Below are positions 24,121 to 32,532 of a stretch of 64,000 bases of DNA, piece by piece. The stretch's first letter is position 1; the number at the start of each line of letters is the position of its first letter. The stretch lies in NCBI GenBank assembly GCA_052390115.1, contig JBQTHE010000057.1:1-64000 (forward strand), written 5' to 3'. Both the position numbers and the translations under genes were made by a program. The stretch comes from GCA-003244245 sp052390115. Its GTDB lineage: Bacteria; Actinomycetota; Actinomycetes; Mycobacteriales; Pseudonocardiaceae. The notes beneath the pieces are model-generated. The model was not told the origin of the DNA. It did no database searches and saw only the letters and a list, made by a program, of their open reading frames with translations.

Positions 24121-25200
24121 ATGGAGAGCTGCGAAGGCTGGACGTTGCCAAGATCGTGGAACAGTTGGTGGCGGGGACGTCGTTACCGTGACGTGGTGGC
24201 AGGGTGCGCCGGGGACGAACCGCGGCCGGTCGATGTGCCGGGCCCGTGGGAGACCGCAGAGCTACTGCGCAGGCTGGAACGGTCCGACGTCTGTTCGGTG
24301 ACGTTGGACGGGCTGCAGGCCACCGTCGAGCGCCTCTGCTGCGACTACTCGAAACGGTCGGCCGACGAGCTGCGGCGGGAATCTCACCGCTGGCTCAGTG
24401 CGGTCGCCAAGCCGCTGCGGGATCCGGTCGGCCTTCGTGAGCATCGCGAGCTGATGGTGACCGCAGGCTGGCTCGCCTTACTGGTCGGCTGCGTCGAGTA
24501 TGACCTCGGAATGGTGACCGCCGCGGAGTCCACCAGGAGCGCAGCCGCCAGCCTCGGGCACGAATCCGATCACGCGCAGATCATCGCCTGGTCGCACGAG
24601 ATGAGTGCATGGTTCGCGGTGACACAAGCCAGGTTTCGCGAGGCGCTGAATTGCGCTCGCGCCGGCCAGGAGGCTGTGCCGTCGGATGCGGTGTCGGTTC
24701 AACTGGGCTGGCAGGAGGCTAAGGCGCTGGCCCACTTCGGCGAGGTTCGCGGGGTGCAGGAGGTGCTCGATCGCGGGTATGCGGTGCTCGACAGGTTGCC
24801 CCGCCCGCGACGGCCCGACAACCACTTCGTCATCGACCCCGACAAGTGGGATCTGTACGCGATGGACTGTTATCGCATAGCAGGCCTGGATGATCTTGCC
24901 GCTGAGCATGCCGGGGTCGTCATCAACCACCACGTCGGAAACGGCCCAGCCAGCCTGCAGCGGTCACCCATGAGGGTCGCCGAGGCGAGGCTGACGCTGG
25001 GGGTCGTTGCTGCTCGTCGTGGCGAGGTAGAAGAGGCGGTGAACCTCGGTCACCAAGCGTTCGCCACTGCGCGAAAGTCACTGCCCTCGTTGCTCAGCTG
25101 CGCTGCCGAACTTGATCGTGAGCTGATTGCCAGTGCGGCAGATTCCTCCAACATCCGGGAGTTCCGGGACAAGCTGCGGCGGCTGCGAGCCCGACCCTGA
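24121..25200 (+). CDS. TPR-like regulator C-terminal region; N-terminal HTH not found
   Basis: About 359 residues. From VPGPWETAELLRRLERSDVC through LDGLQATVERLCCDYSKRSA and on to helical repeats, the sequence matches the helical-repeat part of XRE-type regulators in actinomycetes. The N-terminal HTH those proteins carry is missing. The first 40 residues (MESCEGWTLPRSWNSWWRGR) look unlike it, and a different frame in the same stretch (24060-24190) reads GELRRLDVAKIVEQLVAG before a stop. The gene may be a 5'-truncated or frameshifted copy. The start is uncertain. Confidence 0.6.
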   Translation: MESCEGWTLPRSWNSWWRGRRYRDVVAGCAGDEPRPVDVPGPWETAELLRRLERSDVCSVTLDGLQATVERLCCDYSKRSADELRRESHRWLSAVAKPLRDPVGLREHRELMVTAGWLALLVGCVEYDLGMVTAAESTRSAAASLGHESDHAQIIAWSHEMSAWFAVTQARFREALNCARAGQEAVPSDAVSVQLGWQEAKALAHFGEVRGVQEVLDRGYAVLDRLPRPRRPDNHFVIDPDKWDLYAMDCYRIAGLDDLAAEHAGVVINHHVGNGPASLQRSPMRVAEARLTLGVVAARRGEVEEAVNLGHQAFATARKSLPSLLSCAAELDRELIASAADSSNIREFRDKLRRLRARP

Positions 25201-25237
25201 CAACGTTCAGAATGACACTGTCACTGGGTGATCTCAG

Positions 25238-25978
25238 CTACTTGGTGATCTCAGCCCACACGGTGTTGCCGTCGGGCTGGACGTCGACACCCCATGCCTT
25301 GGTGAGGCTGTCCACCAGTTCCAGTCCCCGACCGCGCACCTGGCCCAGCGGGTCGATCCAGCGCTGCACCGATCCGGGGAACCCGACCGGGGAGGCATCC
25401 CGGGCGGCCACCCGCAGCCCGCGCGGACCACGTTCCAAGGTCAAGCCGACCCCGGTGCACGCGTGTTCGACCGCGTTGGCCACCAACTCACCGACCACGA
25501 ACTGGGCGGTGTCCTGCAACTGGTCGTCGACCTGCCACAGCGGGCACATCTCGCGGACCAGCCGCCGAGCGATAGCCGGGGCACCGGTGTCGCAGGGTAA
25601 CTGGATCCGTACCCGCACCACCGGAGGTCGCCGGTCAATCGCGGCCTCGGCCTCGAGTAGTAAGTGATACACCGGCACCAGGTCCGACACCCGGCGGGCC
25701 GCCAGCGCCTGAGCCATCCCCGGATCAGGCCGGCACAGCGCGACCTTCGCGGACGGCCAGCCACCGCATTGGGTCAGGACTGCGGGGAAAATCGTCACAC
25801 ACGACGCTCGACCCACTGCAAGCCCATCGAGGTCGACCACAACCCGGCCGTGCTCGAACAGTACGTTCGTCAGCACCTGGCGCAGTTCCGCCGCGGTACG
25901 CACCGTGAGCAGACCCCGCGGGTGCACCACGACTACCTGCACGCGATGATGCACCGCGATATCGAGCGCGGAATCCAT
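25238..25978 (-). CDS. STAS-HATPase fusion, anti-sigma-type regulator
   Basis: A 246-residue protein. The N-terminal half resembles a STAS domain (VRTAAELRQVLTNVLFEHGR, VVVDLDGLAVGRASCVTIFP), and the C-terminal half is an RsbW-like GHKL ATPase (QFVVGELVANAVEHACTGVG, then GRGLELVDSLTKAWGV). The STAS part lacks an obvious phosphorylatable DSxGL serine. GGGGGG precedes the ATG at 25978. It is divergent from a free-standing STAS protein, its probable partner in a partner-switching module controlling a sigma factor or other effector. Confidence 0.8.
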   Translation of the reverse strand: MDSALDIAVHHRVQVVVVHPRGLLTVRTAAELRQVLTNVLFEHGRVVVDLDGLAVGRASCVTIFPAVLTQCGGWPSAKVALCRPDPGMAQALAARRVSDLVPVYHLLLEAEAAIDRRPPVVRVRIQLPCDTGAPAIARRLVREMCPLWQVDDQLQDTAQFVVGELVANAVEHACTGVGLTLERGPRGLRVAARDASPVGFPGSVQRWIDPLGQVRGRGLELVDSLTKAWGVDVQPDGNTVWAEITK

Positions 25979-26222
25979 CGAGCCCCCCAAACCCCGCCTA
26001 CGGACCGTGCCGAGGCATGCGCACAGAGTTTACGACCCGGCGCAAGAGCAACCGCCCGATAACGGCATTATGGACTTTCCGGCACATACGCACCGTAATG
26101 CCTTGCGGTCTTAGCCCTAGACGGTTCCGGGCCGTCAGGCTTGCCTGACAACCTGGTTGACGGTCATTGCGGAGCGTGTACGGTCCGGTGTCGACTGTAA
26201 CGCCCGGGGGGAGGAGTCACCG

Positions 26223-26750
26223 ATGACACGCCAGCCTGACACCTTGTCACGTGAAACCAGATCACTCGAAACCGCGTCGCTCGACACCATGCCACTTCAG
26301 ACCGTTCCACGACCGCCTGACAGTCACATGGTGGGAGCAACGTTGAGCTCTCCCCAGCTGGATACGACCGTCTGCACGGTAACCGGCAAGGTGGACCTGG
26401 TCACCGCACAGATCCTGACCGACACGCTCACCGCAGCGGTCCATGATGACCGTTTGCACCTCGTGATCGACCTATCTGCCGCCGCCTTGCTGGACTCGGC
26501 CGGGTTGCAGGCGGTCTTCGAAGCCCTCGACAGGTGCGACATCAACGGTCACGTCGCCGTCGTGGTCGACTCGAACTCCGAAGCCATCGCCTCGCCTGAA
26601 ATCGCCGCACTGGTCGAATTGCTCGACAGGCATGACGATCTGGCCGGCGCTCTCCAAGCCTGCGCCAGTGCTTCGATCTCCACCCCCGGACGCCACCGAG
26701 CAAAGGTCACGGACCGGCCCCGCGCCCGGTGGGGAGGATCCGTCATCTAG
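26223..26750 (+). CDS. STAS-domain anti-anti-sigma factor
   Basis: A 175-residue protein with GGGAGGAG upstream of the ATG. The N-terminal 45 residues are low-complexity (repeated SRETRSLETASLDT type). The STAS domain (about 46-155) has VCTVTGKVDLVTAQIL and the phosphoacceptor motif LLDSAGLQAVF with Ser92. It would bind the HATPase anti-sigma protein when unphosphorylated. Its probable partner is encoded divergently. The tail is basic (HRAKVTDRPRARWGG). Confidence 0.86.
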   Translation: MTRQPDTLSRETRSLETASLDTMPLQTVPRPPDSHMVGATLSSPQLDTTVCTVTGKVDLVTAQILTDTLTAAVHDDRLHLVIDLSAAALLDSAGLQAVFEALDRCDINGHVAVVVDSNSEAIASPEIAALVELLDRHDDLAGALQACASASISTPGRHRAKVTDRPRARWGGSVI

Positions 26751-26828
26751 CGGCTATGGATGACCCAGATTCGCCGCTACAGTCGCCGCTGCGCGAACCC
26801 GAGTTGAGTGGCGATGCAGGGGGCTGAC

Positions 26829-27701
26829 GTGGTCGCAAGCGGATCGGCAGTGGACTGGCAGCGGAGCCAGGACGCACTTCGCGACGAGGTTGCGCGGGTG
26901 ACGACCCTGCTGCGATCCATCCAGGATCCGGAGGCTCCCGCAGTGGGCCAGTGGAACCTCGCTGAGGTCGCCATGCATCTCTCGCAGGTCTGGATCGCCG
27001 TGCCCGGCCTGGCGCGACGGGACCTCTCGCGCCTCTATGAGGTGATTCCCAGCATTGCGGACGTGGCTGGCGATTCGCTGATCCGGGACATGTGGGAGCT
27101 GAACGACCTGACGGTGCTGGGAGTGAAGTCCGATCCGGAGCGTGATCCGGCGGTCCTGGCCGACCGCATCGAGGAGCGGGCTGAAGAGTATTTCGGCGAC
27201 TGCGCCGGGCACTCTCCCGACACGCTCCGTCCGTGGTTCGTCGAAGGCACCACGGTGCCCCTGTCGGCGCTGACCGGCCATCTGTTGAACGAGACGCTCA
27301 TGCACGGTTACGACATCGCCCGGGCCGACGGGCAACCATGGCAGATCAACCCAGCCCATGTGGCCATGGTGCCGCGGCAGTTCTTCATACCGGTCATCCA
27401 AGCGGCCGGCCCTCGGGTGTTTGTGAACGACAAGAAAGCGGCCGGCCTCCAGGCCACCTACGAGATCCGCCTCCGGGGACGCGACCGGCTCCATTTCGTT
27501 TTCGACGACGGCTCGGTCAGGATCGAAGAGCCGTCTTCGCGCCGGGTCGACTGTCACATCTCGGCCGACCCAGTCGCGTTCTTCATGGTGTACTGGGCCC
27601 GCCAGAGCCAGTGGACCGCGATCGCCAAGGGCAAGCTGACGGCGTGGGGCCGCAAGCCGTGGCTGGGGCCCCGGTTCAGGACGTTGATGCGCAACCCCTA
27701 G
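26829..27701 (+). CDS. Maleylpyruvate isomerase-like (MDMPI/DinB) protein, copy 1
   Basis: A 290-residue protein. The N-terminal part has the four-helix MDMPI/DinB fold with metal-type histidines in LAEVAMHLSQVW and NETLMHGYDIARADG. The C-terminal part (KKAAGLQATYEIRLRG to DCHISADPVAFFMVYW) resembles an SCP2-like sterol-carrier domain. The GTG at 26829 (VVASGSAVDWQ) was chosen because the paralogue downstream starts at the same codon behind the same AGGGGGCTGAC. Members of this family use mycothiol as cofactor in some cases; the substrate here is unknown. First of a tandem pair before a LuxR regulator. Confidence 0.82.
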   Translation: MVASGSAVDWQRSQDALRDEVARVTTLLRSIQDPEAPAVGQWNLAEVAMHLSQVWIAVPGLARRDLSRLYEVIPSIADVAGDSLIRDMWELNDLTVLGVKSDPERDPAVLADRIEERAEEYFGDCAGHSPDTLRPWFVEGTTVPLSALTGHLLNETLMHGYDIARADGQPWQINPAHVAMVPRQFFIPVIQAAGPRVFVNDKKAAGLQATYEIRLRGRDRLHFVFDDGSVRIEEPSSRRVDCHISADPVAFFMVYWARQSQWTAIAKGKLTAWGRKPWLGPRFRTLMRNP

Positions 27702-27858
27702 CTACTCGCGTCAGCGGCATCCGAGTAGCCGGGCGACGGTGACGCGCCCGCATACGTCATCTGCCCGATGTGGAAGGCCAGCATCCGTTCCTACGGTTAC
27801 CACTCAGCAAGTCCCAAATGAGGGCAAACCCAGTTGAGCGACGGACCAGGGGGCTGAC

Positions 27859-28731
27859 GTGGTCGCAAGCCGATCGAAGGTCGAGTGGCAGCAGGGCCAG
27901 GATGCACTCCGCGACGAGGTTGCGCGGGTGACCGACCTGCTGCGCTCCATCCAAGATCCGGGGCCTCATGCGGTGGGACAGTGGAACCTCGCTGAGGTCG
28001 CCATGCATCTCTCGCAGGCCTGGGTTGTCGTGCCCGGCCTGGCACGGCGGGACCTCTCCCCCATCCACGACGCGGTACCCAGCCTTGCCGGTGCGGCCGG
28101 CGACTCGCTGATTCAGGACATGTGGGACCTGGCCGACGCGACCACGCTCGGGGTGAGGTCCGACCCCGAGCGAAATCCGGCTGTCCTGGCCGACCGCATC
28201 GAGGCCCGGGCGAAGGAATACCTCAGCGAGTGCGTGGGAGCAGACCCCGATGCCCCCCGTCCTTGGTTGGTTCAAGGAGCCACCGTCCGGCAGTCGACCT
28301 TGACCTACCACCTGCTGAGCGAGACGATCATGCACGGTTACGACATCGCCCACGCGGCACGGCGCACGTGGCGGATCGAGCCGGCCCACGCGGCCATGGT
28401 GCTGGGACGGTTCAACGTCCCCATCGTGCAAGCGCTCGCTCCTCGCGCCTTCGTGAACGGGGCGAAGGCGGCCGGTGTCCAGGCCAGCTATGACGTTCGC
28501 ATTCGGGGCGGGGACAGCTTCTCTTTCATCTTCAACGACGGGGAGCTCCGAGTCGAAGAACCGTCCTCCCGCCGGGTCGACTGCCATATCTCGGCTGACC
28601 CGGTCGCGATGCTCATGGTGTTCTGGAGCCGGCAGAGCCAGTGGACGGCGATCGCCAAGGGCAAGCTGATCGCCTGGGGTCGCAAGCCGTGGCTGGGCCC
28701 CCAGCTCAGGGCCCTGATGCGCAACCCCTAG
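27859..28731 (+). CDS. Maleylpyruvate isomerase-like (MDMPI/DinB) protein, copy 2
   Basis: A 290-residue paralogue of the preceding gene, collinear and of identical length. Same N-terminus (VVASRSKVEWQQGQDALRDE), LAEVAMHLSQAW and SETIMHGYDIAHAARR histidine motifs, and the closing GKLIAWGRKPWLGPQ. High nucleotide identity across the coding region and the shared start signals mark a tandem duplication. The central part (DPERNPAVLADRIEARAKEY) has diverged most. It ends 30 bases before the LuxR gene and is probably cotranscribed with it. Confidence 0.82.
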   Translation: MVASRSKVEWQQGQDALRDEVARVTDLLRSIQDPGPHAVGQWNLAEVAMHLSQAWVVVPGLARRDLSPIHDAVPSLAGAAGDSLIQDMWDLADATTLGVRSDPERNPAVLADRIEARAKEYLSECVGADPDAPRPWLVQGATVRQSTLTYHLLSETIMHGYDIAHAARRTWRIEPAHAAMVLGRFNVPIVQALAPRAFVNGAKAAGVQASYDVRIRGGDSFSFIFNDGELRVEEPSSRRVDCHISADPVAMLMVFWSRQSQWTAIAKGKLIAWGRKPWLGPQLRALMRNP

Positions 28732-28761
28732 CCACACGCGCAGCGGCGTACCCTGCCCAGG

Positions 28762-31671
28762 GTGATTGAGGGCGCCCACCCGCGCATCACCCAGCCGCCC
28801 GAACCTTTCCCGTTCCTTGGCCGATCCCGGGAGTTGGCGGCCCTGCGGCAGGTGCTCCGCGACACCCGCCACAAAGGCGGCAAGGCCGCGGTCGTGCGGG
28901 GCGAAGCCGGGATCGGGAAGACCCGGCTGCTGGCGAAGATCTTGGATCACGCCGATGAGCAGGGCTTCCAGGTCCTCTCAGGTACGACCGACGAGCTGGC
29001 TTGCGACCGGCCACTCGGGGCACTGATCGAGGCTTTCGGGCTGCAGGCCGATTCGGCAGATCCGGATCGAGCCGCGATCGGCCGGCTGATCACCGGGGAT
29101 TCGGACCGCCGGGTCCCCCAGACTCCCGTCCTCGCTGCGGATGTCGGTTTTCGCATTATCGACGAGTCGGTAGCCCTGCTGGAGCGATTGGCCACCGACC
29201 GGCCGGTGGTTGTCGCCTTCGAGGACCTGCACTGGGCCGATCCGTCGACCCTGCGCGCCGTCCGGGCCATCAGTCGGGCCCTGCCCGACCTGCCGGTGGC
29301 GCTGCTGGTGACGCTGCGGCCCTTCCCTGAACGCTCCGAGCTGGCGAAGCTGATAGACGAGCTGGTGCGCCACGGCGCAGCTGCGTTGACGCTGGCGGCG
29401 CTGGACGACCCGACGGTCATCGCGCTGGCCGAAGTGGTCGCCGGCGCGCCACCCGCCACGGTGCTGTCCGGACAACTCTCGTGGGCCGGGGGGAACCCGC
29501 TGTTCGTGATCGAGCTGGTCAAGGCCCTGCGCGAGCAGGGCAGCCTGATCCTTCGCCACGGCCGGGCCGATGTCGCAGACCTCGCACTGCCCCCGAACCT
29601 GCCGCTGACCATCCTGCGACGGGTGAGCAACCTGGCGCCGCAGACGCTGGAGGTCCTCAGGGTCGCAGCGGTGCTGGGGCGGGAGTTCTCGGTGGCCGAG
29701 CTGTCCATGGTCACCGGCAGCAGCGCCGTCGCGCTGCTGCCCGAGCTGGACGGGGCCCTGCGTGCAGGCCTGCTGGCGGAGTCGGCGATGGGGCTGGTCT
29801 TCCGTCATGAGCTCATCCGGGAGGCGATCTATCGCGACGTCACCCCGGTCCTGCGCCAAGGCCTGCACCGGGAGGTGGCCAGGGTCTTGACCGCGGCCGG
29901 CGCCCCCGTGGGCCGGGTGGCCGACCACCTGTTCCTGGGGGCGTCGGCTGCGGATCCCGAAGCTCGACGGTGGTTGCGCCAAGCGGCTGCCGAGGCCGCA
30001 CCCCGATCGCTGGCGGTCGCGGTCAAGCTGTGCGAGCGAGCATTCCACCTCACCAGCGCCGACGATCCGGACCGAGAGGCGGTGGCAGCGGAGCTGGCAC
30101 CGTTGCTGTTGCAGGCGGGTCGACCGAAGGACGCCGAGCAGGTCGCCCGGGAAGTCCTGGCCCGCGGTCCCAGGGCAGCACACGAGGTCGTCCTGCGACG
30201 GGCGCTGGGGGAGGTCTTGTGGGCGATCGGCTGGCTCGAACCGGCCGTCACCGAACTCGAAACCGTTGCCCGTGTGCCCGGCGCCTCGGACCGCGACCGG
30301 GCCGGTTCGCTGGCCTTGGCGGCCAACATCAGGATATTCCTCGGCGATCCGCAGGGAGCGCAGGACCAGGCGCACCGGGCCCGTGCATTGGGACCCGATG
30401 ACGACTTCACCGGCTGCCTCGCCGCTCAAACCCTGGCCCTGGCGGCACACGCGAGAGGCGAGTCGGCCGGGGCAGTGGAGCTGGCGCAGCGGGCCGTCGA
30501 GATCGCGGCCCGCAGCCGAGACCCCCGAGTCGGTCACCTGCACCCGCACCTGCACCTCGGGATGGCGCTGCTCGACGCCGACCGCCGGGACGAGGCTGCG
30601 GCCACGCTCCAGCTGGGCATGCAGTTGAGCGAGGAGCGCGGCAACGTCATGTGGCTGCCCCTGCATCACGCGATGCTGGCCATGCACCGAGTCATGAGCG
30701 GCGAGCTGACCGACGCCTTGGCCGAGGCGGAGGCCGGCCTGGTGCTCGCCGACGAGGTAGGCACCCGCCTGCACGCTCCCCTGCTGCACGGCGTGGCCGC
30801 CCTGGTCGCCCTCCAACAGGGCGACATCGCCACCGGTGAGGCCCGGATGTCCGACGCCGAGGCGGAGTTCATCGCTTCAGTCAGCCAAGACTGGCAACTC
30901 ACCGCCGTCGCGGACGGCATCCGGATGGCCGGAGCCCGCTGGCCGCTGGAGTGGGGCCTGTGGATCCAGGCGCTGCTCTGCGAGGCTCGGGGCGATACCG
31001 GCCAGGCGCGTGCGCTGCTGGAGGACGCCTGGGAATTGGCTGCTCCCTTGCGTTTCTGCTTGTCCTACCGGTTCTTGGGACCCGACCTGGTCCGGCTGGC
31101 GGTCGAGGCAGGCGACCGTGAGCGAGCGGCTGCAGTGGCTGACGAGGTAGCCGGCGGTGCCCGGCGCTCCGGGGTACCCGGCGCAACCGCTGCGGCGCTG
31201 CGCTGCCGGGGTCTGGTCGACGACGATCCCACGGTGCTGCTGGCCGCAGTGCAGACCTACCGCCAGGGGCCGCAGACCGTGGAGCTCGCGCTGGCCGGTG
31301 AGGATGCCGGCGCGGCGTTGTGCCGGGCCGGTCGCGCGGCGGAGGCGATTCCCGTCTTGAGTCACGTCCTGGACTTCTACCTGCGGACCGGCACGCAGCG
31401 GGGGGCTGCCCGGGTGGAAGCGGCGCTGCGGGCGCTGGGAGTCCGGCGGCGGCGGGTGGGGCGCGCACGCCGACCGTCGACGGGTTGGGAGAGCTTGACC
31501 GACAGCGAACTGGCCGTCGCGCGGCTGGCAGCCGACGGCCTGACCAACCGCCAGATCGGAGACCAGCTGTTCATCTCCCGCCGAACGGTGGGGACCCACC
31601 TCACCCACATCTTCCAGAAACTAGAAATCCAAACCCGCACCCAACTCGCCCGCCGCCACGTACAGCGATAA
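28762..31671 (+). CDS. LAL-type LuxR transcriptional regulator
   Basis: A 969-residue large ATP-binding regulator. Walker A GEAGIGKT is at 47-54, preceded by FLGRSRELAALRQVLRD. The Walker B region (PVVVAFEDLHWADPSTLRAV) and NB-ARC-like helical middle are followed by TPR-like repeats (about 400-870) and a C-terminal LuxR HTH (ESLTDSELAVARLAADGLTN, RQIGDQLFISRRTVGTHLTH). GTG start, 30 bases after the second MDMPI-like gene, so it may control that pair or a metabolite linked to it. The inducer is unknown. Confidence 0.93.
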   Translation: MIEGAHPRITQPPEPFPFLGRSRELAALRQVLRDTRHKGGKAAVVRGEAGIGKTRLLAKILDHADEQGFQVLSGTTDELACDRPLGALIEAFGLQADSADPDRAAIGRLITGDSDRRVPQTPVLAADVGFRIIDESVALLERLATDRPVVVAFEDLHWADPSTLRAVRAISRALPDLPVALLVTLRPFPERSELAKLIDELVRHGAAALTLAALDDPTVIALAEVVAGAPPATVLSGQLSWAGGNPLFVIELVKALREQGSLILRHGRADVADLALPPNLPLTILRRVSNLAPQTLEVLRVAAVLGREFSVAELSMVTGSSAVALLPELDGALRAGLLAESAMGLVFRHELIREAIYRDVTPVLRQGLHREVARVLTAAGAPVGRVADHLFLGASAADPEARRWLRQAAAEAAPRSLAVAVKLCERAFHLTSADDPDREAVAAELAPLLLQAGRPKDAEQVAREVLARGPRAAHEVVLRRALGEVLWAIGWLEPAVTELETVARVPGASDRDRAGSLALAANIRIFLGDPQGAQDQAHRARALGPDDDFTGCLAAQTLALAAHARGESAGAVELAQRAVEIAARSRDPRVGHLHPHLHLGMALLDADRRDEAAATLQLGMQLSEERGNVMWLPLHHAMLAMHRVMSGELTDALAEAEAGLVLADEVGTRLHAPLLHGVAALVALQQGDIATGEARMSDAEAEFIASVSQDWQLTAVADGIRMAGARWPLEWGLWIQALLCEARGDTGQARALLEDAWELAAPLRFCLSYRFLGPDLVRLAVEAGDRERAAAVADEVAGGARRSGVPGATAAALRCRGLVDDDPTVLLAAVQTYRQGPQTVELALAGEDAGAALCRAGRAAEAIPVLSHVLDFYLRTGTQRGAARVEAALRALGVRRRRVGRARRPSTGWESLTDSELAVARLAADGLTNRQIGDQLFISRRTVGTHLTHIFQKLEIQTRTQLARRHVQR

Positions 31672-31749
31672 GCATGGTAACGTCTAGTTACTCCCCGGCG
31701 ATGAGAACGGCAGGACTGGTCACGCTATCGTGCGGTGGGGGACCTGACG

Positions 31750-32496
31750 ATGCACCTCAGAGTCACCGATCGGTCGTTGATCGGGTCTGCCTTCCGTGCC
31801 GTGCTGGCCTTCGTGTTGCTGACCTCGCTGCTGTTCGCGGAAGACCCTGTCGCCACCGCCGAGCCAGAGGACTACGGCCAATACTCGCTGATGAGTCAGC
31901 GCCATGCGGGAAAGTTCTACTCCGGCGGGAGCCCGGCGGGGCAGTGGGCTTGGACACCGCTGGGCAACGAGTCGGAGGTGTTGTGGGGCGACCCGGCGAC
32001 GTGGCCACCGGCCAACGCGGAACGGTTCATCCACTCCGGCGACTGGGTATTCCTCGACGGATGGCGCGACCATGGCACTTACTACGTGCAGCGGGTGCAC
32101 CGGGAATTGATCGGGGACGGATCCTGCCGGAATCTGGAGCCGATGCCATCGGACGGGGGCCGCCAGCACTACGTGCGGTGGACGATCCCGCCCCGGGCGT
32201 ACTGCCTTCAGGCGTGGGGCACCATCACCGAACAGCTCACCGGCAAGACCGTGGACTTCCTTCACACCCAGGTGTGGTCCCCGCCTAGCAGTTGCCGCAA
32301 CAGCTACCTCGGTACTCGAACCTGTATCCGTCAGTGGGAATCGTGGTGGGACAACAAGGACGCTCCCGGTACCCCGATCACCCGCAAACTCGAGCGCACC
32401 GTGTCACTCGCCCGCGGTGTCGGGATGGGCTTCGTGATCGACCAGTCGTACCCCCATCCTTGGCATGCCGAACTGCATTCCGAGTGGGCCTGGTAA
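31750..32496 (+). CDS. Secreted protein of unknown function
   Basis: A 248-residue protein with a signal peptide (hydrophobic core FRAVLAFVLLTSLLF, likely cleavage after PVATA). The mature part is Trp/Tyr-rich (GQWAWTPLGNESEVLWGDPA, RQWESWWDNKDAPGT) with four cysteines (SCRNLEP, YCLQAW, SSCRNS, TCIRQW), which suggests two disulfides and extracellular folding. No enzymatic motif is recognised. GGGGGACC precedes the ATG. It lies alone after the LuxR gene. Confidence 0.7.
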   Translation: MHLRVTDRSLIGSAFRAVLAFVLLTSLLFAEDPVATAEPEDYGQYSLMSQRHAGKFYSGGSPAGQWAWTPLGNESEVLWGDPATWPPANAERFIHSGDWVFLDGWRDHGTYYVQRVHRELIGDGSCRNLEPMPSDGGRQHYVRWTIPPRAYCLQAWGTITEQLTGKTVDFLHTQVWSPPSSCRNSYLGTRTCIRQWESWWDNKDAPGTPITRKLERTVSLARGVGMGFVIDQSYPHPWHAELHSEWAW

Positions 32497-32532
32497 CTAG
32501 CGACCAAGGATCGCTAGACCCGGTGACACCGG

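Noticed and set aside
24060..24190. Separate small gene in the other frame before the TPR-like gene
   Set aside because: No start codon or ribosome site; noted only as possible frameshift trace.
28978..30816. Open frame of about 600 codons antisense to the LuxR regulator
   Set aside because: Artefact of GC-rich third positions; the sense frame has full domain structure.
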